From Deltaproteobacteria bacterium (GTDB taxonomy: Bacteria; Myxococcota_A; Polyangia; Haliangiales; Haliangiaceae): 6,773 bases of DNA. Shown here piece by piece: positions 6,562 to 6,773 of the stretch. Location: positions 1 through 6,773 of the forward strand of contig JACCYD010000863.1 of the NCBI GenBank assembly GCA_013696695.1. Reading direction: 5' to 3'. Under the pieces are notes generated by a model that saw only the letters and a list, made by a program, of their open reading frames with translations, was not told the DNA's origin and did no database searches. Position 1 is the stretch's first letter. Every line of letters begins with the position of its first letter. The position numbers were made by a program, and so were the translations under genes.

Positions 6562-6773
6562 GGCGACGGCGTACCACACGCGGTTGCTGCGAGCAGGCAC
6601 GCGCGCGTGAACCGGGTGTCGTCGGTCCGGAGTGCCGCGTCGGCGACTACCCACGCGACGTCCCGGCAACGCTTCGCGGGTCGTGGGCGCTCGATCACGT
6701 CGCTGCACGCGCGATCGCGCTGCTCGATGCGAGCACGGATCACGCGATCGAGTCCGGCGATCACGCGCCAGCG
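6558..6773 (-). CDS. Possible 3' end of an unrecognised gene
   Basis: An open minus-strand frame enters from the right edge and ends with a TGA that overlaps the peroxiredoxin ATG by four bases (ATGA), an arrangement typical of coupled genes. Its base use is coding-like: position 2 of the codons has the lowest G+C, and third positions are slightly richer than first positions. The protein is Arg/Ala/Asp-rich, ending LLAATACGTPSP, with no motif I recognise. The complementary plus-strand frame with the same codon boundaries is also open from 6558 to the edge, but it contains no ATG, GTG or TTG start, so a plus-strand gene beginning here is less likely. The region could also be simple non-coding upstream sequence. 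Neither view is secure. Confidence 0.35.
   Translation of the reverse strand, partial: RWRVIAGLDRVIRARIEQRDRACSDVIERPRPAKRCRDVAWVVADAALRTDDTRFTRACLLAATACGTPSP

Noticed and set aside
6059..6577. Peroxiredoxin-overlapping extension of the biotin carboxylase frame
   Set aside because: That stretch is the out-of-frame shadow of the peroxiredoxin gene; AccC proteins normally begin a few residues before the LLIANRGE motif.
1..6773. CRISPR array, tRNA, rRNA, insertion sequence or phage genes
   Set aside because: No regularly spaced repeats, cloverleaf-like segments, rRNA-like stretches, transposase/integrase motifs or terminal inverted repeats were seen; coding genes account for nearly all of the window.

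Overview
This is a 6.8 kb, very G+C-rich window in which every gene I can support lies on the minus strand, so transcription runs from the right edge to the left. The strong G/C preference at third codon positions, the GTG starts, and the mix of a TPR/cyclase protein, a response regulator fused to a flavoprotein and small anchored orphan proteins suggest a Myxococcota-type bacterium (Haliangiales/Kofleriaceae or Polyangia). That assignment is an inference; there is no rRNA or marker gene to fix it.

Right part (about 6773 to 4718): a possible 3' end of an unrecognised gene runs off the right edge and ends in an ATGA overlap with a complete Prx5/type II peroxiredoxin (6561-6085). This is followed after 26 bases by a complete biotin carboxylase subunit, accC (6058-4718). 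A small perfect hairpin sits directly after the accC stop.

Middle part (4661 to 3603): two tandem paralogues of an unrecognised, short, membrane-anchored protein share an N-terminal hydrophobic segment ending in VLVLDPIG, an EGxW motif, a Cys pair and an MPLD motif. The upstream copy carries a +1-nt frameshift. The downstream copy is intact and starts in a TGATG overlap.

Left part (3552 to 1): a tightly coupled signalling set. First is a 585-aa protein with helical-repeat, SLOG-like and class III nucleotide cyclase regions. It overlaps by four bases (GTGA) a 559-aa fusion of a response-regulator receiver, a glutaredoxin-like domain and a thioredoxin-reductase-like flavoprotein. That overlaps by one base (TAGTG) the start of a gene for a cyclic-nucleotide-binding-domain protein that runs off the left edge. 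A natural reading is a cyclic-nucleotide and redox signalling cassette. The cyclase, however, has atypical catalytic residues, and the flavoprotein has lost both usual redox-active cysteine sites, so both are better regarded as signalling or divergent enzymes than as textbook adenylate cyclase and thioredoxin reductase.

The window has no recognisable tRNA, rRNA, CRISPR array, insertion sequence or integrase.
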